Source: CAZNLH01 sp964573995 (GTDB taxonomy: Bacteria; Gemmatimonadota; CAZMKB01; CAZNLH01). Taken from it: a stretch of DNA of 17,740 bases. The first letter of the stretch is position 1, and each line of letters opens with the position of its first letter. Under the pieces are notes generated by a model. That model ran no database searches. It was given only the letters and a program-made list of their open reading frames with translations, and was not told the DNA's origin. The translations under genes and the position numbers were made by a program. Of this stretch, positions 17,548-17,740 are shown piece after piece. The DNA is taken from positions 1 through 17,740 of the forward strand of contig CAZNLH010000038.1 in assembly GCA_964573995.1 (NCBI GenBank). The letters are read 5' to 3'.

Positions 17548-17740
17548 ATGCGTTGCGCTTCGTTTTTCCTGTCGCTCGTTTTACTTGCCTTTCTTGTCTC
17601 TTCCTTGGGTGCCCGTACCATTCATATTCCTTCGGATTCCACGGCGACGACGATCCAGGGTGGTATCGACCTGGCGGTGGACGGTGACACGGTGATGGTG
17701 TGGCCTGGGACGTACCATGAGTACGAGGTCGACTTTGAGG
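17548..17740 (+). CDS. Secreted protein, N-terminal fragment; probable right-handed beta-helix repeat protein
   Basis: The frame is open from ATG 17548 to the window edge (64 codons), so the gene is cut off. The start has GAGAAGGGGG at 7-base spacing. A clear signal peptide (MRCASFFLSLVLLAFLVSSLGA, cleavage near LGA/RT) is followed by RTIHIPSDSTATTIQGGID, then LAVDGDTVMVWPGTY. The pattern I-x-I-P...T-I-Q-x-G-I-D-x-A-x-D-G-D-T-V-x-V-x-P-G-T-Y is the usual opening of exported parallel beta-helix (pectate-lyase-like/DUF1565) proteins. In these, the main body is a solenoid, often with a C-terminal sorting domain, neither of which can be seen here. Substrate or surface role is unknown. Confidence 0.75.
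   Translation, partial: MRCASFFLSLVLLAFLVSSLGARTIHIPSDSTATTIQGGIDLAVDGDTVMVWPGTYHEYEVDFE

Overview
The window reads as a chromosomal segment of a Gram-negative-type bacterium with moderately high GC. Two secreted proteins at the right end (a multidomain metalloprotease and the start of a protein with the pattern 'I-H-I-P...T-I-Q-x-G-I-D-x-A-x-D-G-D-T-V...G-T-Y') resemble exported proteins I associate with uncultured FCB-group lineages such as Eisenbacteria or Krumholzibacteriota. That placement rests on protein style alone and is tentative. No phage, insertion sequence, CRISPR array, rRNA or tRNA was seen.

Layout. (1) 1-706: AT-richer sequence without a convincing gene, holding short protein-like pieces that may be debris. 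(2) 707-2077 (-): sulfatase-fold hydrolase/transferase, also AT-rich, with its own promoter. (3) 2446-6103 (+): a likely two-gene protein quality-control operon, htpX then clpB, behind a near-consensus sigma-54 promoter and a 13-codon leader ORF. (4) 6054-6554 (-): methylmalonyl-CoA epimerase, whose 3' end overlaps the 3' end of clpB by 50 bp, with a second sigma-54-like site upstream. (5) 6834-8744 (-): membrane-anchored alkaline-phosphatase-superfamily enzyme, divergent from (6) 8988-9320 (+) thioredoxin. (7) 9470-14169 (+): CDP-alcohol phosphatidyltransferase, inositol-3-phosphate synthase, thymidylate kinase, YraN and a ComM/YifB AAA+ ATPase. (8) 14247-17192 (-): secreted M36-like metalloprotease, divergent from (9) 17548 to the window edge (+): N-terminus of a secreted putative beta-helix protein.

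How the genes work together. HtpX and ClpB are membrane and cytosolic protein quality control. The phosphatidyltransferase and inositol-phosphate synthase together suggest phosphatidylinositol synthesis. Thymidylate kinase, YraN and ComM are DNA-precursor and DNA-processing genes; yraN beside comM is a common arrangement.

The most notable signals are regulatory. A 15-bp stem directly upstream of comM would bury its Shine-Dalgarno sequence. A smaller hairpin does the same for the gene at 17548. Two -24/-12 promoter-like sites precede htpX-clpB and mce. I do not see a clearly new multi-gene system.
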